From Actinomortierella ambigua (taxonomy: Eukaryota; Mortierellomycota; Mortierellomycetes; Mortierellales; Mortierellaceae): a DNA stretch of 64,000 nucleotides. A model generated the notes under the pieces. It was not told the DNA's origin. It did no database searches and worked only from the letters and a program-made list of their open reading frames with translations. The DNA lies in NCBI GenBank assembly GCA_016098155.1, contig JAAAJB010000097.1:1-64000 (forward strand), in the 5' to 3' direction. Of the stretch, positions 48,381 to 61,600 are shown piece after piece. Numbering within the stretch: position 1 is the stretch's first letter; each line of letters starts with the position of its first letter. The position numbers and the translations under genes were made by a program.

Positions 48381-48697
48381 TCAAGCTTGCAGAGTGGCCA
48401 ATTCACGCCGGAGTTGACGGACGACGGCCTCGAGACGTCTTCGTTCCTCCACCTCCTTGCGCACCATTTGTTCCTTCTCGTTCCGCAAATCTGCCATGAC
48501 TCGTCGAAACTCTTTTCGCAACGCTGCCGTCGCACCAGCCACCACGCCGGCTCGCGGCGGTTGGCCGAAAGGATGGGTCCCGCCATCCATGGACGAAGAC
48601 GAGCGGCACGATGCTGGTGGAGAACACCCTCCAGGTTGGGAATTTCGTGGCGCCTCGGGGCCTTCTCCATGCGAAACAGCCACCAATGCCGGTACTG

Positions 48698-48728
<31 letters not shown>

Positions 48729-51700
48729 TTCTCGGGCATCCACCATGGTGGTGGTAGTAGTGGTGGTAGCGGATGAGACACTCGAGGGTGTATCGAGCTC
48801 GTTTATCTTGACCGTACTGTTGCTGTTGCTGTTATTACCACCCGTCAGCGTCGCGAAGCTTAGGGATCCCATGGACGAGAGCCAAGACGACATGGCGGAG
48901 AGCGGGGGTGTCGGTGATGGTTGTGAACTCTGCAATTCTGCTTGGATAGCAGCGAGCGCCGCGCGAGAGCCGCACCCACCTCCTCCAAAAGCGCTCTCCA
49001 AGGCGGCGACCATCATCCGAGCCTCGGCAAGCTCCTCCTCCAGAAGACCGCATCGAACGCGATACTGCTGTAGTTCTTGAGTCTCAAACTCACTGACCAC
49101 TGGCGGCAGTGGTGGTGCTCGTCGTTGTCGTCGTCGCTGCGATTTGGATGGTCTCGGGCCTAGAGAAGGAGAGTGCTTTAGAGGGACGGCACTCTCATCA
49201 GCGCTGCTACCAGAACTAATGCTACTGCTGCGACTGCAACTGCGGCTGAGACTTTTACTGTCGACGTTGCCACCACGACTCCCCCTTCTCTGCACCCCTG
49301 GCCTCTGGTGGCGGAGGCTGGGCAGGTGGCGGCGACGGCGGCTATTGCTGCTACAGCGGCGGATGCTGAGGTTATGATGGGCCAGACAGAGCTCGCGTCG
49401 TAGGCGCTGAAGCTCTTCATCCTGCTGTCGCACAAACTGGTCGCGATCGCGCAGGATCTGGTCCTTGGCCTGCAGCATTTCCTCCATCTCCCGAATCCCT
49501 CTTCCTTCACGGGCGGATATGGTCCTGGTCATCATGTTTGAGGGGTTGTCGGTGGCGATGGTAGTCGACAGGCTTCCCGCTGCACTTTGGTCCCAACTTG
49601 ATCGCTCGGACGCTGCCACACTGTTGTTGTTGTTGTTGTTGTTGTTTTCTCCACTGCGTTGGAGACTATTGGCCCCTGTCACCTCTGATTTGGCGGTAGT
49701 GGAGGGTGCAGTATTCGTAGAGACAGCAGCGGCTAGATCAGCAAGACGGGCATTCTCCTCCAGCAAGATATCAGTGTGTTGCTTCAGGATCACCAGCTCA
49801 TTTTCGAGTTCTTGGATCGCTAGACTGCTGGCCTGGAGTCGCTCAAGCTCCTTTTTGGTAATCTGAAAATGGCTTCCTTCTCCACCTGGTACGGGGACTG
49901 CCTGAGTATTGCAGTTGTTGTTGAGGTTGTTGGCCATGTGGCCTATGCCGCTCACATCCTCGAGCATCTGGCAGAGATCTAGATTATCACTCTCGAGCTG
50001 TTGGGCGCGAGCCACAAGCTCTTTGACACGTGCAATCAATGCGCTCATACTGAAACCGACAGGTGAGCCGATCAAGGAAGTTGAGCCAATGGACCGCAGC
50101 GAGGCAATACTATCTGCCGGGCTAGCACGACCGTTCTTGATGCCAATGGCCGAGGAGATCCACGCACGTCCACTTGCTGGGCTTTGATGATGCTGTTGTT
50201 TAGGAGAGTCCATAACCGTGCTGGGTGTCGTGCTGTTGGAGTCAATGGGATGTTTTTTCGATTCTGAGACAATGTCAAACAATTGGCGCATGGACTTGAG
50301 GTTGCCTTGGTGTTGAGCATTGAGGCGGTCAATCTCCTCCAAGGCTTCCTGAAGCTGACGTCGGAGCTCGACGAACCCATTCCTGTGGTCGGTGCTAAAG
50401 GAGATGGACGATGACAACGAGGAAGAAGGTGTACTTCCATGTCTGGCGGCAGCAAGCGTTTCTTCCATGGCTTTGATGCGTTGATGCTGGTCTTCTTGCC
50501 ATCGCTGACGCTCACTCTCCAGCTCCTGTCGCGCCTTTTCCTTCTCAAAGATGGCGTCTTTGAGACTTTTCTGGAGTGCTGCTCGGATGGGGTCATCGGT
50601 AGTGGTGGCAATAGTGTTGAAAGCTGTACCTGCTGATGGTGTTGCCTGTGATGATGCTGGGGAGCTGCTGTTCTTGACGCTCATTTTCGGCGTAGTTGGC
50701 GCTGTGGACGAGGGTTCCTTGAGCCGGAAGCTGCTCTTACGGCTATGGCTCAACGTTTGACTCCGCCGTCGGACCAAGGCCAATTCGCTCTCGAGATAGG
50801 ATGCCTTCTGAAGCGACTGCCAGAAATGGGTCTCAAGGGCGTCCAAGGCAGAGTAGATAGCGGGCAAGGAGAGCGAGTGAGGCTTTCTATTACTGGTGGT
50901 GGTGATGGCCAAGGATTCGACAGCAGTAGCAGAGGTATGTCCACCTTGTTTAGGATTTGTGAGGATGCCGTTACTGCTGCTGTGGACGATGCGTGGAGAT
51001 GGAGATTTTCGCTGCTGCTGCTGCTGCTGTTCCAACTCTGCCGTCGATAAGAGCAGAGACCTCTGGTCGACCGTCAAGGAGGCTGAAAGTGTCATCTCAG
51101 AGGACTTTGTACGAACCAAATGGGGTTCTAACGACATCTTGCCACATGTAGGCAAACCATTGGAGGCAGTAGCCACAGATGGTGCTGAAGAAATCACATC
51201 CACAGGCTCTCCTGGAGGCAGATACTCTAAAGACGATGCAGATGTCAGGGTGGTGGTAGAAGTAGAGGCGGAACCCAAAGATGAGACGACTAACAGTTTC
51301 TCCTGGATCTGGCGCTGCTGCAAAATATGGTGCAAGCGCTGTCCGATCCTGTCGAGCGCTTGCCGCATTTCGGCCATGAGTGCATCGTTTTGACCACCGA
51401 GAACTTCCAGATTCAGCTGCTGTGATCGCGAGAGTGCCATAGCCTGTTGTTGCTGTTCATCCAGCTTGGTAAAGAGTTGTTGTTGGTGGTCCAGCTGCTT
51501 CATCAGTCGCGCAATCGCCCGGTCCTTGTCCTCCAGCAGTGTTTGCGCCTCGAAAGCCTCGTCCTCGAGGCTTTGAATTGTCATGGACAAATCAGCTCTA
51601 TGAAAGAGAGAAATAAACAACTCTGATCAGCATGGCTTGTTTGTGCACGAATCTTGTGAAATGCCGCATTTTCTTTTATCTTTTCCCATGCATGAAATTA

Positions 51701-54189
51701 CATTTGCCTGCTGGCCTCGCTTTCATGAAGTAAGACATGTTCTTCAGCAAGTCGTCTGTCACGTTCGCGTCGAGTTTGATCCTCTAGCCGCACAACACCC
51801 AAGGCGAGAACACCCGCCGTGTGTTGTAGCAAGGTACGCTGAAGCTCGGCCGCGAGTTGTGTTAGTTTCCAGAGTTCGGTAGCCACTTGATCGACCTTGC
51901 GATTGGCGGCGTCCAGATGCTCCGATGCCTGTTCAGCCAACTTCTTTTTGTTGGCATGGAGCCTCAAGAGCGATTGCGCAGCATCCCGGATCTTGGATTC
52001 AAGCGCCAACCGGGTCGTCAGAGCAGCTATACGGTTACTAACCGACGCATGGTGCTAAATTAAAAGAAAATGACAGATGTGAGTATATGGGTCTCTCGAG
52101 GACGAGGAGAGAGAATGAGAACTCTTGCCATGAGCCCCCAAAATGTCCCCCAATAAAAGACAAAAACACAGAAGAAAGGATAAGCCCTCTCTTACATTTT
52201 TGATTTCATCCACTTGGTGTGGGTACAAGACCTGGAATCCCTTGGCGTCGACAGCTGCTTGTGAGATTTGGATCTGAATCTCAACGTCCTTGCTAGACTC
52301 TGGGTCATCTGGCAGAGTCAGATACTGCTGCATGAGCGCCATGGCTGTCCGTTCGTTCTCCATACACGACCCAGAGCGTTTGATGGTCTCGACCGCTTGT
52401 GCATGCTGCAGCGAAGACGCCTTTTCCGATGCCGATTGGATAGCAAGGCTGGGTACGGTGGCTGCTCTTGCGTGGGCAGAGGAGCGACCTTGCGCTGCTG
52501 GTGCTGGCAACGATGCTGAGACGGTGTTACTGCTGTCGCCATGACTGGCACTATGGCTCGCACTCTGAGAGGTGGGCGAGGGAAGCGAAGTTGATTGTGT
52601 CACCGCTGATGGGGGTATTGTTGTTGTTGTTGCTGCTGCTGCTGTATTTCTCGACTGTGGATGTGCCTTGCCTTTGAGGAGTGTTTCTGAGTCGGTGTTT
52701 TTCTTGGCCTGCCCCATCTTCTCTGGAGGTCCTGCAGATTTTAGAGCTGGCTTGAAGAGGGTAGGGTCTGCGGTGCTGAGTCCTCGGCGGACATTTGATA
52801 GATTGTTCGTTTGAATGGATAATGTCACCCCTGCTGCAGAGGAGTGGCGCCTAGAATTGGCTGTTGAAGGTCGCATACTGTGTGAATGGGGTTTCTGGGT
52901 GGGGTTGGGTGTCACCTCTTGTTGTGATTGCTGAGGCTGCTGTTGTGATGACTGTAAGGGCTGAAAAGATGGGAGCTGACTATGGGGTTGAAGAGGGAGA
53001 GTGGATACTTGTGGGAAGGGCACTGTATTAGTCGTGCTTGCGGTGAGCGGAGGTGGAGGAATGTATGGTTGCAGTTCTATGAAATGAAATTAGAACAGCG
53101 AGCAGCCAAAACAAGTAACCCAGGATGGCGAGGGAGAGAGTTTAGATGGTTAGTGAAGAGGCACAATTATATACTTTTTTCTTCTTCTTCTCTTTCCTGT
53201 CCAGGATGGTCTATCGCTTGTCACAACCCCTTATTGGCGTTCACACAATCAATCGCGGAAGAGCCTTCAAAGATAATGAGAGGGATGGGTAGTTACTACG
53301 TCTTAATGCAAGGAGAAGTAGCGGGATCGATATGCACAAACGCCACGAACGACGAGGATCAAAATTGTACAAGGATCGGGTGTCGGTGTCTGTCGGCGAC
53401 AATCATATTTCCCTGTGCTAGCCACTGAATGAGAAGCAACTGTAGCTTACCATATGGTGAGGATGACTGTTGATGCCACTGCTCTTGGAGCGAGGTATCG
53501 TCCAAAGGGGCAAAGTATACCGGATTGCCCGAAGATGAGGTGAGGCTACTGCCTTGGAAATACTCTGTTCCGTGCCGCTGCTGGACCCCTGTGGTTGGTG
53601 AGGGAAGATGGAGTGGTGGGGACTGAGGGTGCTCCTTGCTTCTGCTAGTGGTGTGTACGGCACTTGCACACGCATCAAGGCTTGCATGAATAGCGGGACT
53701 AGCCGTAGCGGTAGATGAGGATGAGTGCGACATTTGTTCCAAGGGAACTTTGATAGACTCTAAAGGCGCTGAAATGGGGATAGCTGGCAGAGGTCTCTTC
53801 GTCGCCGATGATGTGAAGAGCGGGAGCTGGATTTGCGACTTTGCGCGTGGTCTACCCTGGTGCATTGCAGACGAGGTGTGACTGTAGGGCGCTGTCGCCA
53901 TAGATGGATGTTGAGGGGACACCGGTGAGGTGCTAGAGTCTGAGGATGCGCTCGACTCCCCCCTGGGTCTTGTGGCTGATGGTACGGCTGCGGGTGCGGT
54001 CGAGAGAAGCATGGATGTCGATGCTGACGAGAACCGAAAGAACCTTTTCTTGGCTGAAGTAGATGCCTGTGAGTTTGCTGACAGCAGGGGAAAGGATGAC
54101 CTTTTGTTGCGGTACTCCTCAGCGTCAGGCCGGGGTCGAGTGTTGGACAGTAAAGGTTGCGGGGAGGAGGCCCGCGTCCACAAATTCGA
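48381..54189 (-). CDS. Uds1-like (septation) coiled-coil protein, 5' end incomplete
   Basis: Long disordered and coiled-coil protein of at least 1729 residues. Exons are 54189-53451, 53076-52196, 52054-51702 and 51597-48381; phases 1, 0 and 2 close. An upstream first exon must exist, since no ATG opens the 54189 frame; it may lie within about 400 bases. The N-terminal 540 residues are Ser/Pro/Gln-rich. The Uds1 domain ('up-regulated during septation', Pfam name recalled) spans the exon 2-3 junction: MALMQQYLTLPDDPESSKDV, FQVLYPHQVDEIKN, then RLALESKIRDAAQSLLRL. Coiled coils follow (SLEDEAFEAQTLLEDKDRAI, EEIDRLNAQHQGNLKSM, ELVARAQQLESDNLDL). The S. pombe family member localises to the septum, so a role in cytokinesis is inferred. 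Poly-Gln, poly-Ala and Asn repeats are frequent. Confidence 0.8.
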
Positions 54190-55273
54190 CTATGTGTACC
54201 AGAAAGATAGGTGCTAGAAGTCAGGTACACAAGGATTACGGGGAAGTGACCAATACAAAGAAAGTGAGGGAGATAGGGCAAGGAGCAAACCAAGTGGCGA
54301 GAACTAAATGGCAAAGAAATAAAGGGAACAAACAATGAAGAAGCTCTGAAGACCACCAAAACGGTAAAGTGAGAGATGAAGAGAGGGAAAGCAGAATGAC
54401 AAGAGAGCAAGATTGGGATACTATCATGGCAACTCCTCTGATCACTGTTCCGGTTTGAAAAAAAATGTCCTCTCATTGGGGCCCCAGGAGAGGATGGGCT
54501 GTTACAAATGCGGGAAGGAGCGTCTACCTCTAGTCGCTGCCCCATCCTACTTTGTGACTATACGGCCCCTCAGGGTGGAAAGGCGGGTATCTTACCAACA
54601 TCCGAGACGTTCAAATGGAAAAACAAAAAGCACGGTCTTGACAATAGCGAAATGTAATAATGTAGTGGCAGTAGGATATATGCCACCTCGAAGCAAAAGT
54701 TTCGGGCCCAAAGCTCGCCCAGAGCAAGAGAGAATGAGAATGAGAATGAAAAAGGATGAATGAAACTGGAATGACAGAGCAGAGAAAAAAAAAGGATAGA
54801 GATTCACACACGCTCTTTCAGAAGGCCCCTCCCCCTTTGCAAAGGAGTCATGCGACCCTTGTTGCGCTTGCCATGCTCTGTTGTGCCGAAGAAGACGGGG
54901 GGGGGGGAATAGCAAAATAGGGGGGCAGCATCTGCCCTGTTCCTGAACAAGTCTGTGCTGAGAAGAGGTACAAGGTACAGTACGGTAGGCTGTTACTCCC
55001 CCCTCCCCTTGCTTGGTTCTCAAGTCGGCCGAGGGTTACATGGCAAGTGCGCAAAGAGATGGCCGAGCTCGCCCAGATGGAGGGCATCGAGACGACCTGC
55101 GCGCGCGCACAGAAAAAGAAAAAGAAAAACACCACGCACAGAGACTAAAACCGCCGACTACATATGAATACGCGTTTTTGGGTCATTCCACGTGACATGA
55201 GTGACTTTTCCATGGTATCCTCCCCCCTCCGCCCCTCCATTCATTCATTCTTTCAACCACCTTCGCACTCCTC
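54190..55273. other. Divergent promoter region of Uds1-like and XRN-like genes
   Basis: Holds the missing first exon of the minus-strand Uds1-like gene, which I could not place, and the promoter of the plus-strand XRN-like gene (CT-rich just before 55274). No other gene is recognised. Confidence 0.4.
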
Positions 55274-58238
55274 ATGGGACTAAAACAAGTACATTTCGTT
55301 GACTGGATACAGCTCAGATTCCCTGCTGCTGTGAAACCCATCCGCATCTCGGAGAATGCAAAGTTTGATTCCGTCTTTATCGATGTCAACTGCATCCTCC
55401 ACCCTGCCGTACGGTCGGCCAAGTCAGAGGCTGACTTTGTGAAGCACCTCTTCATGACCTTCGACAAGCTGCTCAGGCAGTGCGTCCCGGTGCGGTGCTG
55501 CTATCTCTCTGTCGACAGCTCGGCCCCATTCGCCAAGCTTGCGCTGCAAAAAGACAGACGACGCACAAAGGTATCGTCAACCGAGTATAGGCCCTTTATC
55601 TTCAGTGAGGAACTACGAAAAAAAAAAAAAAAACTGCCAATGAGAGAGTACACTAACCACCAAGTGTCAATGGTCCTCTCTTTAAATTCTCGCCGTATTT
55701 TTGTAATAGGGCTCAAAGACAAAAAGCGGGAGGATGAGCACTCTTCAGATAACGCCAGGATGCCCCTTCATGGTTCGTGTGGAGCAATATCTCGACTATT
55801 ACGCTGTCCGATACCTCCAGCAGCAACAGGGCCGAGGTGTGTCGCCCGACCTCAAGTTTATAATCGACCATGGCAACAACCCTGGGGAGGGAGAGGTAAT
55901 TTTCCCATTGCATTTCAAAGAGTAGGCTAAAGATCTGAAACATGTACCTCAACGGTCTGACCATCCCATCTCCCTCTCCCCTCTCTTCGGAACCCTGCTA
56001 TAGTGCAAGATCATAGAGAACATCATTCAGCAAAAGGAAAACATCCGTGGGAGGTCTTGCGCGTTGATAAGCTTGGATTCGGACACCATCCTACAGGCTC
56101 TGGCTTTAGGAATGCCCAATATGTATGTCGTCCGCAAAGAGAAGACAAAGCAGCACATTGCCATTTCAATCGACCAGCTTACGAGGCATCTCGAAGAGCA
56201 GTTTCCGGGTGGATCTGCCAGAGCTCGACTCGATTTTTGCGCCATCTGCATGATGCGCGGGAACGACTACCTGCGCGGAATGCCCGTGGGGATCGATCGC
56301 CTCTGGAACAGCTACATCTTCACCAAAACCAAGGACACCACTCTGGCGACCGAGAATGCTTGGTTGCTCGATACGAAAAACAAATGTTTTGATCTTGTAT
56401 TCTTGCGTCAGTTTATGAAAAACACCATCAAGATGCCCAAGACTCCGAACCGGAAGGCCCCCAACAAATCTGCAAACTTGCTCAAGGATGCTACGGCAAG
56501 AGTTGCCGCAGTAGCGATTGCGGCAGGCGGAGAGGATGAGGACGCCGAGAGCGAAACGGACACTAGCTCCGATGTTAGTGATTCAGATAGCGACACCCAG
56601 TGTGACACTAGCATGGTCGAGGATGACGATGATGAAGAGACGCCCCAAGACCCATTCAAAGGCGGATCGACACGACGATTCTCGGTTGAGCGCTATCTCC
56701 GTGCCCTCCTGTGGAATATTGAGTTTTATTCTTCAGGAGTATGCCCGGATGTCACATTTGTCTATGACTTTCAAGTAGCACCAAAGCCTGCTGATATCAT
56801 TGCTTTCATCAATGACATTGAAGGCACAAAGTCTGCTGCCGCACTGCAACCGGCCATGAACAAAAAGTTTCTTGGTGTGCCGACGTCTAAAGAAGACTAT
56901 CCTTCTCCACTTGTTTGTGCAGTGATGGTAACGAACCTCTCTAACGATGAATACTCTCATTCTCATGGATATGCACACATGACTATGGAGTTGATACCCT
57001 TTCTTTTTCTTAATTGCCCCATCTCCATTTAATAGGTCACTCCGCTGGATTCTGGGGCCAAGCACCTACCAGCTTCCGTCGCCGGCATTCATTCTGCCGT
57101 TGATGAAAAGGGAGGCCTCTTCCAACCTGGAAGGATTGAAGAAATTGACAAGGACGTAGGGGACCTGATTGCAAAGCTTGCACAGTCTCAGGACCCCAAG
57201 AGTCGCCAGGAGGCCTCCCGTTTGCAAGCTCTCTACCAAAAGCAGTCGCCTCACCTTTGGACACGGATACGGCCAGGCATCCATAGGCGCTCGATAAAGC
57301 CTCTACCCAACACTCCAATCAGCGTCGTGGCTTTCAAGCACGAAACATCGACTGGTGCACCCTTGGCCACTCAGGATCATGCGATGTCAGCGTCGCCAGG
57401 GTCAACAACGATCCCTGCATCACCACCGCCCACAGGAGCATCCTCTCATCAAAGCAGGAAATTTATGGCGTTATTACAACAACCAGATATTGTTTGCTTG
57501 GGAAGCCAACTATCTCCCGCCACTTTGGCGCTGAAGGATGTCAAACCTCTGAAGCGATTCCCTTGGGTCGATGCGAAGCAGGCGGCCATCGTCAATCCTA
57601 CGTGGCCCTTCCTGTGGGGCGGTCGCAACAACCCCAGAGCTTCTCCAGTGGCCAAGAGATTCCCTGCCATGCCTTCAGCCCCGTCTAGGACCGGTGCCAG
57701 TTCCGGTGCTGGCGGCGCAAACGAAAGTGCCTCTATGTCAGGATCGGTGAGCAGCAACTCGTCCGACTGGACCACAGTCAACAGATCAGGGAAAGACCGG
57801 AGAAGAGAGAGACCTACAAAGCCCTCGGGACTGTCCAAGGAGGCATTTGCTGCACCTCGGATCGAAGAGCAGGTGCAGCGCACTACAAGCGGACAGGATC
57901 ACCCAAGCACATCGACTACAAACGACTTTCCGATCCCAGCGCATCTACAGCATCCTCCACCGGAGGAGACCAAGGTCGACCTGGTGGCCATGTTGCACGC
58001 AAGCATGGAGAAATTTCAGCAGCAGAGCCGTATGGATCCTACAGGGAGCACGCAACCACCATCGTCCCACCAGTTCGTGGAGCCAGCCACGAAGGCCCCA
58101 TCCAAGTCGGTCAAGAAGCCAACTCCTCTCCCACACATCCAAACAAACAATAGCCTGAAGGCGTTTATGCCACTCAGTGTCCAGAGCTCTCTTGCCGCCC
58201 AGCGCGCAAAGGGATCTAAGCAGCCTCAGGGTCGGTAG
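55274..58238 (+). CDS. Divergent XRN-type 5'-3' exoribonuclease (869 aa)
   Basis: Four exons, 55274-55570, 55710-55895, 56004-56927 and 57036-58238, all phase 0, give 869 residues. The start is near the left CT-rich flank. It resembles the XRN catalytic core, but much diverged. The seven acidic residues of the family are in place: VFIDVNCILH (D37), YLSVDSS (D81), PGEGE (E159, E161), SLDSD (D186, D188), MRGND (D249). The basic 5'-end binding helix is also present (AKLALQKDRRR). An XRN_M-like segment (RYLRALLWNIEFYSSG) follows an acidic D/E/S insert. The protein lacks the long C-terminal domains of Xrn1 and is closer in size to Rat1/Xrn2. The C-terminal 300 residues are disordered. Role: RNA degradation; nuclear or cytosolic location cannot be told. 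Confidence 0.8.
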
Positions 58239-58616
58239 ATATTCCAAAGTGCCCCCACCTCCCTCCCAACCCCCTCTCTTTCAATATGATAAACACACAC
58301 TCGCGTCCCCCTTTTTAAAAAAATCTTGTCCAATTTTCAGTGAGCGAGCGAGTTAGTGAAAGAGTGTTTTTCAGGATCTTGTTCACTCACGACCCTCTCC
58401 CTTTTTACTCCAAATCGTGCCCCCTATTCGAAGAGGAACAGTAGTATAAAGAGTGGGATGTAGGGTCCCCCCCACTTCCCTTCATCCATCTTGTACCCAG
58501 TTCACCCGATCCCCCGACAGGGCCCTTTGTTCTTTCTTTCCAACAATCCATAGGCCACTCCCCCCCACCCCCCCTTCCAAAAGCAGTTTAGCCCTCCCAA
58601 TTACCGTGGAGATAGA
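58239..58616. promoter_or_regulatory. Intergenic region / subtilase promoter
   Basis: 378 bases, C/T-rich with C runs (58555-58575). A possible TATA-like GTATAAAG at about 58443-58450 lies about 165 bases before the subtilase ATG. No gene seen. Confidence 0.45.
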
Positions 58617-61600
58617 ATGAGATCTTGGCAATCCACGGCAAGGAAACGGAGATGGTCGTCTGCTTTTGTTGCTCTTCTCCTCTTACTGCTGTCAGCATCG
58701 TTTGACAAAAAAACCGGTCTTCACCAGCATGGACTTGTAGTGTCCGCCCTAGTTTCAGAGCCACAGGAGCCGTTTGCCGCTCCTCTGACACCACATGAAG
58801 CAGCAGCAGCAGCAACTACTGAGGACCGTCCAGATGCGCAGTCCGAGGTGGAGGTGATGGTGAAGCACCAGGGACTGTCTGTGGCTCAACCTTTGGAGCA
58901 GATGACGCATGCTGAAGAAGGGATGAACAGTAGAAGAAGACCCCCTTTGGAGTCACTCTCGTCAGAGATACCGCCGGCGGCAGCGGGCGACAACGGCGGG
59001 AAGGCGTCGTCAGTGTTGAGCGGCCACAACTATTTCGCAAAGCTGTCGGCACCACCGGGAACGGAGGACGCACGGGAGCAGCATGTAGGGGTGATCAAGG
59101 CCTTGACAGCACTTCCGGGCAAGGTGGCGATCCGCCATAGGTTCGGTGCTGAGCCCGACGACGTGTTGAACGTGATCTCGTTCCGAATCGAAGGCAATCG
59201 GAAGGGTCTTGAGGATGTGGCGAATGTGGAGGGTGTTATTGGAATTTATCCTGTGGTAAGCGGATCATAAAAAAAAAAGCAAAAAACATTGAGCTGTTTA
59301 CTTATCGTACTAGCTTTTTCTTTCATCAACTCATTCACTCACTCTCACTCTCACCACATACGCATACACTCTCTATGCCTCTCTTGTTTGGGGCGTGTGC
59401 GTGTGCTTGCGTGCCCACTCTCTCTTTCTTGTGCCGTTGTTTTTTTCTGGTCACTCTAGCGCACAAGAAGAAGGCCCAAGACGGTACCTTTGGGGTCCTT
59501 GAAGAACACGAAACCAAGCCTAGACTCTGCTCATATTCTGACAGGCGTGAAAGAGGTCCAAGAGCGATTCGGTGTGACAGGCAGGGGTATCAAAGTTGGC
59601 ATCATCGGTAAGGCTAAAACCACCACCTCTTCCCTTCCTTCGCTGGCTGGAGGGTGTAAACCAGAACGGATAGGTGCTAATTTTTTCCATTTTGTTTTTG
59701 TTTGTTGTTTTTATTGTCATGGTATTGGTGGCGGGATCCCACAGATACGGGAGTAGACTATAAACACCCAGCTCTGGGTGGTTGCTTTGGCCCTGGATGC
59801 AAAGTTGCCTTTGGATTTGATTTTGTAGGAGATGACTATGACAATGGAGAGTCAGATAACGACGAGCCACGACCGGACCGAGACCCGATGGACTGCGCCG
59901 GTCATGGAACCCATGTAGCGGGCATTCTTGCTGCACGGAACCAACCTCCCCACATGCTAGGAACACATGAGTTTGTTGGCGTGGCCCCTGATGGTAAGCT
60001 TTTTTTTTTTTTTTTTTTTTGCTCGTTTACTTGTTTTGTGGAGAAAGTCAGTCATCCTCGTCCCACTCTGCACCCTTTCTAGTCGATATCCCTGCGCTTT
60101 CTCACTCGGAAAGAAAAAAAAAACAACCACTCATCTCCCTCTGCCATGCGAAAAAAAAATCTCTTTTACTACATAGTGACGATTGGTGCATACCGAGTCT
60201 TTGGATGTGACGGCGAGGTCTCTGACGACGTCCTCCTCGCCGCTTTGAAGCAAGCCTACCTGGACGGGATGGACATTGTGAATCTGTCGCTCGGCGGGGC
60301 CTCTGGATGGCCCGAGGAGCCCTTTGCGACAGCCTGCAGCGCCTACATCCAAAAGGGCCTCCACATCGCCGTCGCCAACGGCAACGATGGCGAGGAAGGC
60401 CTGTTTGAGGACGGAGCCCCCGCGACGGCCAACGGCGCCATCGCTGTCGGAAGCGTCGACAACACGTACTTCCTCGGCACGGCCGGCGACGCAAGCTGGC
60501 AGGTTATCAACGACAATGGTCAGTTTGTCCCTGCTGCTGCTGCCGCGTCTGCTGCAAAGGTCAAGATCGGAGTGGCCATGGCCGCCGACGACAATGACGT
60601 GCCCGTCGTAGGGTTCCGGCATGACATCACGTATGTGCTCGAGGTACCCGATAGCCGAAACGTGCTGGGTTGCTCGGACTATGTGACGCCAGCGTCACGG
60701 CCCCAACGTGTGCCGAGCCAACATGTGATTGCGCTGCTTCGACGGGGCGAATGCTCGTTTACGGACAAGGCAAAGTTTGTACAGAAGGCCAAGCTGGGAG
60801 GCATGCTCGTGTATGACACGATTGTGGAACAGCGCCCACTCGGGATGGCGATCTCGGGTCTCAACTTCTCGGCGGGCGGTCTGGCGTATGAGGATGCCCA
60901 GGCACTGCTTGCAGCGATTCAGTCAAAGCCCGCCTCCGCCGCGGCGGATGGTGGACGTCCGTCCGTATTGACGATCCAGTTCCTGGCGGGCGACCAATTG
61001 CTGGAGCTCCGAAGCGGGGGCAAGATGTCCGACTTTTCATCCTGGGGGCCCGACGCCCGTCTCAAGTACAAGCCCGACATTGTCAGTCCCGGTGGGTTGA
61101 TCTACTCGACGTTCCCGTTAGCCCATGAAGGGTTTGCGACCATGCAAGGCACCTCCATGGCCTCGCCTTACATGGCCGGTGTGATGGCCCTGTACCTCTC
61201 CCGGTACGGCAAGACGAGTCCTGAGCGCCTACTTCAGATCCTCCAGTCAAGCGCCCGACCGGCCATTCAACCGGGGTCCAGCACTACGCTGAGCTCGGCC
61301 TTCCAACAGGGGGCCGGTCTCGTCTGGTTGTTGCCCTTGTTTCAAGCTGAACCGGCGACGGTGGTTCAGCCGACGGCACTTTACTTGAATGACACACAGC
61401 ATCAACAGCTGCGTCATACGGTTATGTTACAGAACCCGTCGCAGACGGCAACGTTGACGCGCGTGCTGACGCTGGTGCATCGACCGGCGCTATCGGTGAA
61501 TGGGTTTGACGAGGCGTCGTTCAGCTCGCCGGTCAACCAGACTCGGATCCGGTACTCGCCTTTGGGGATCAACGGCGTCACCATGACTCCCGACAAGGTG

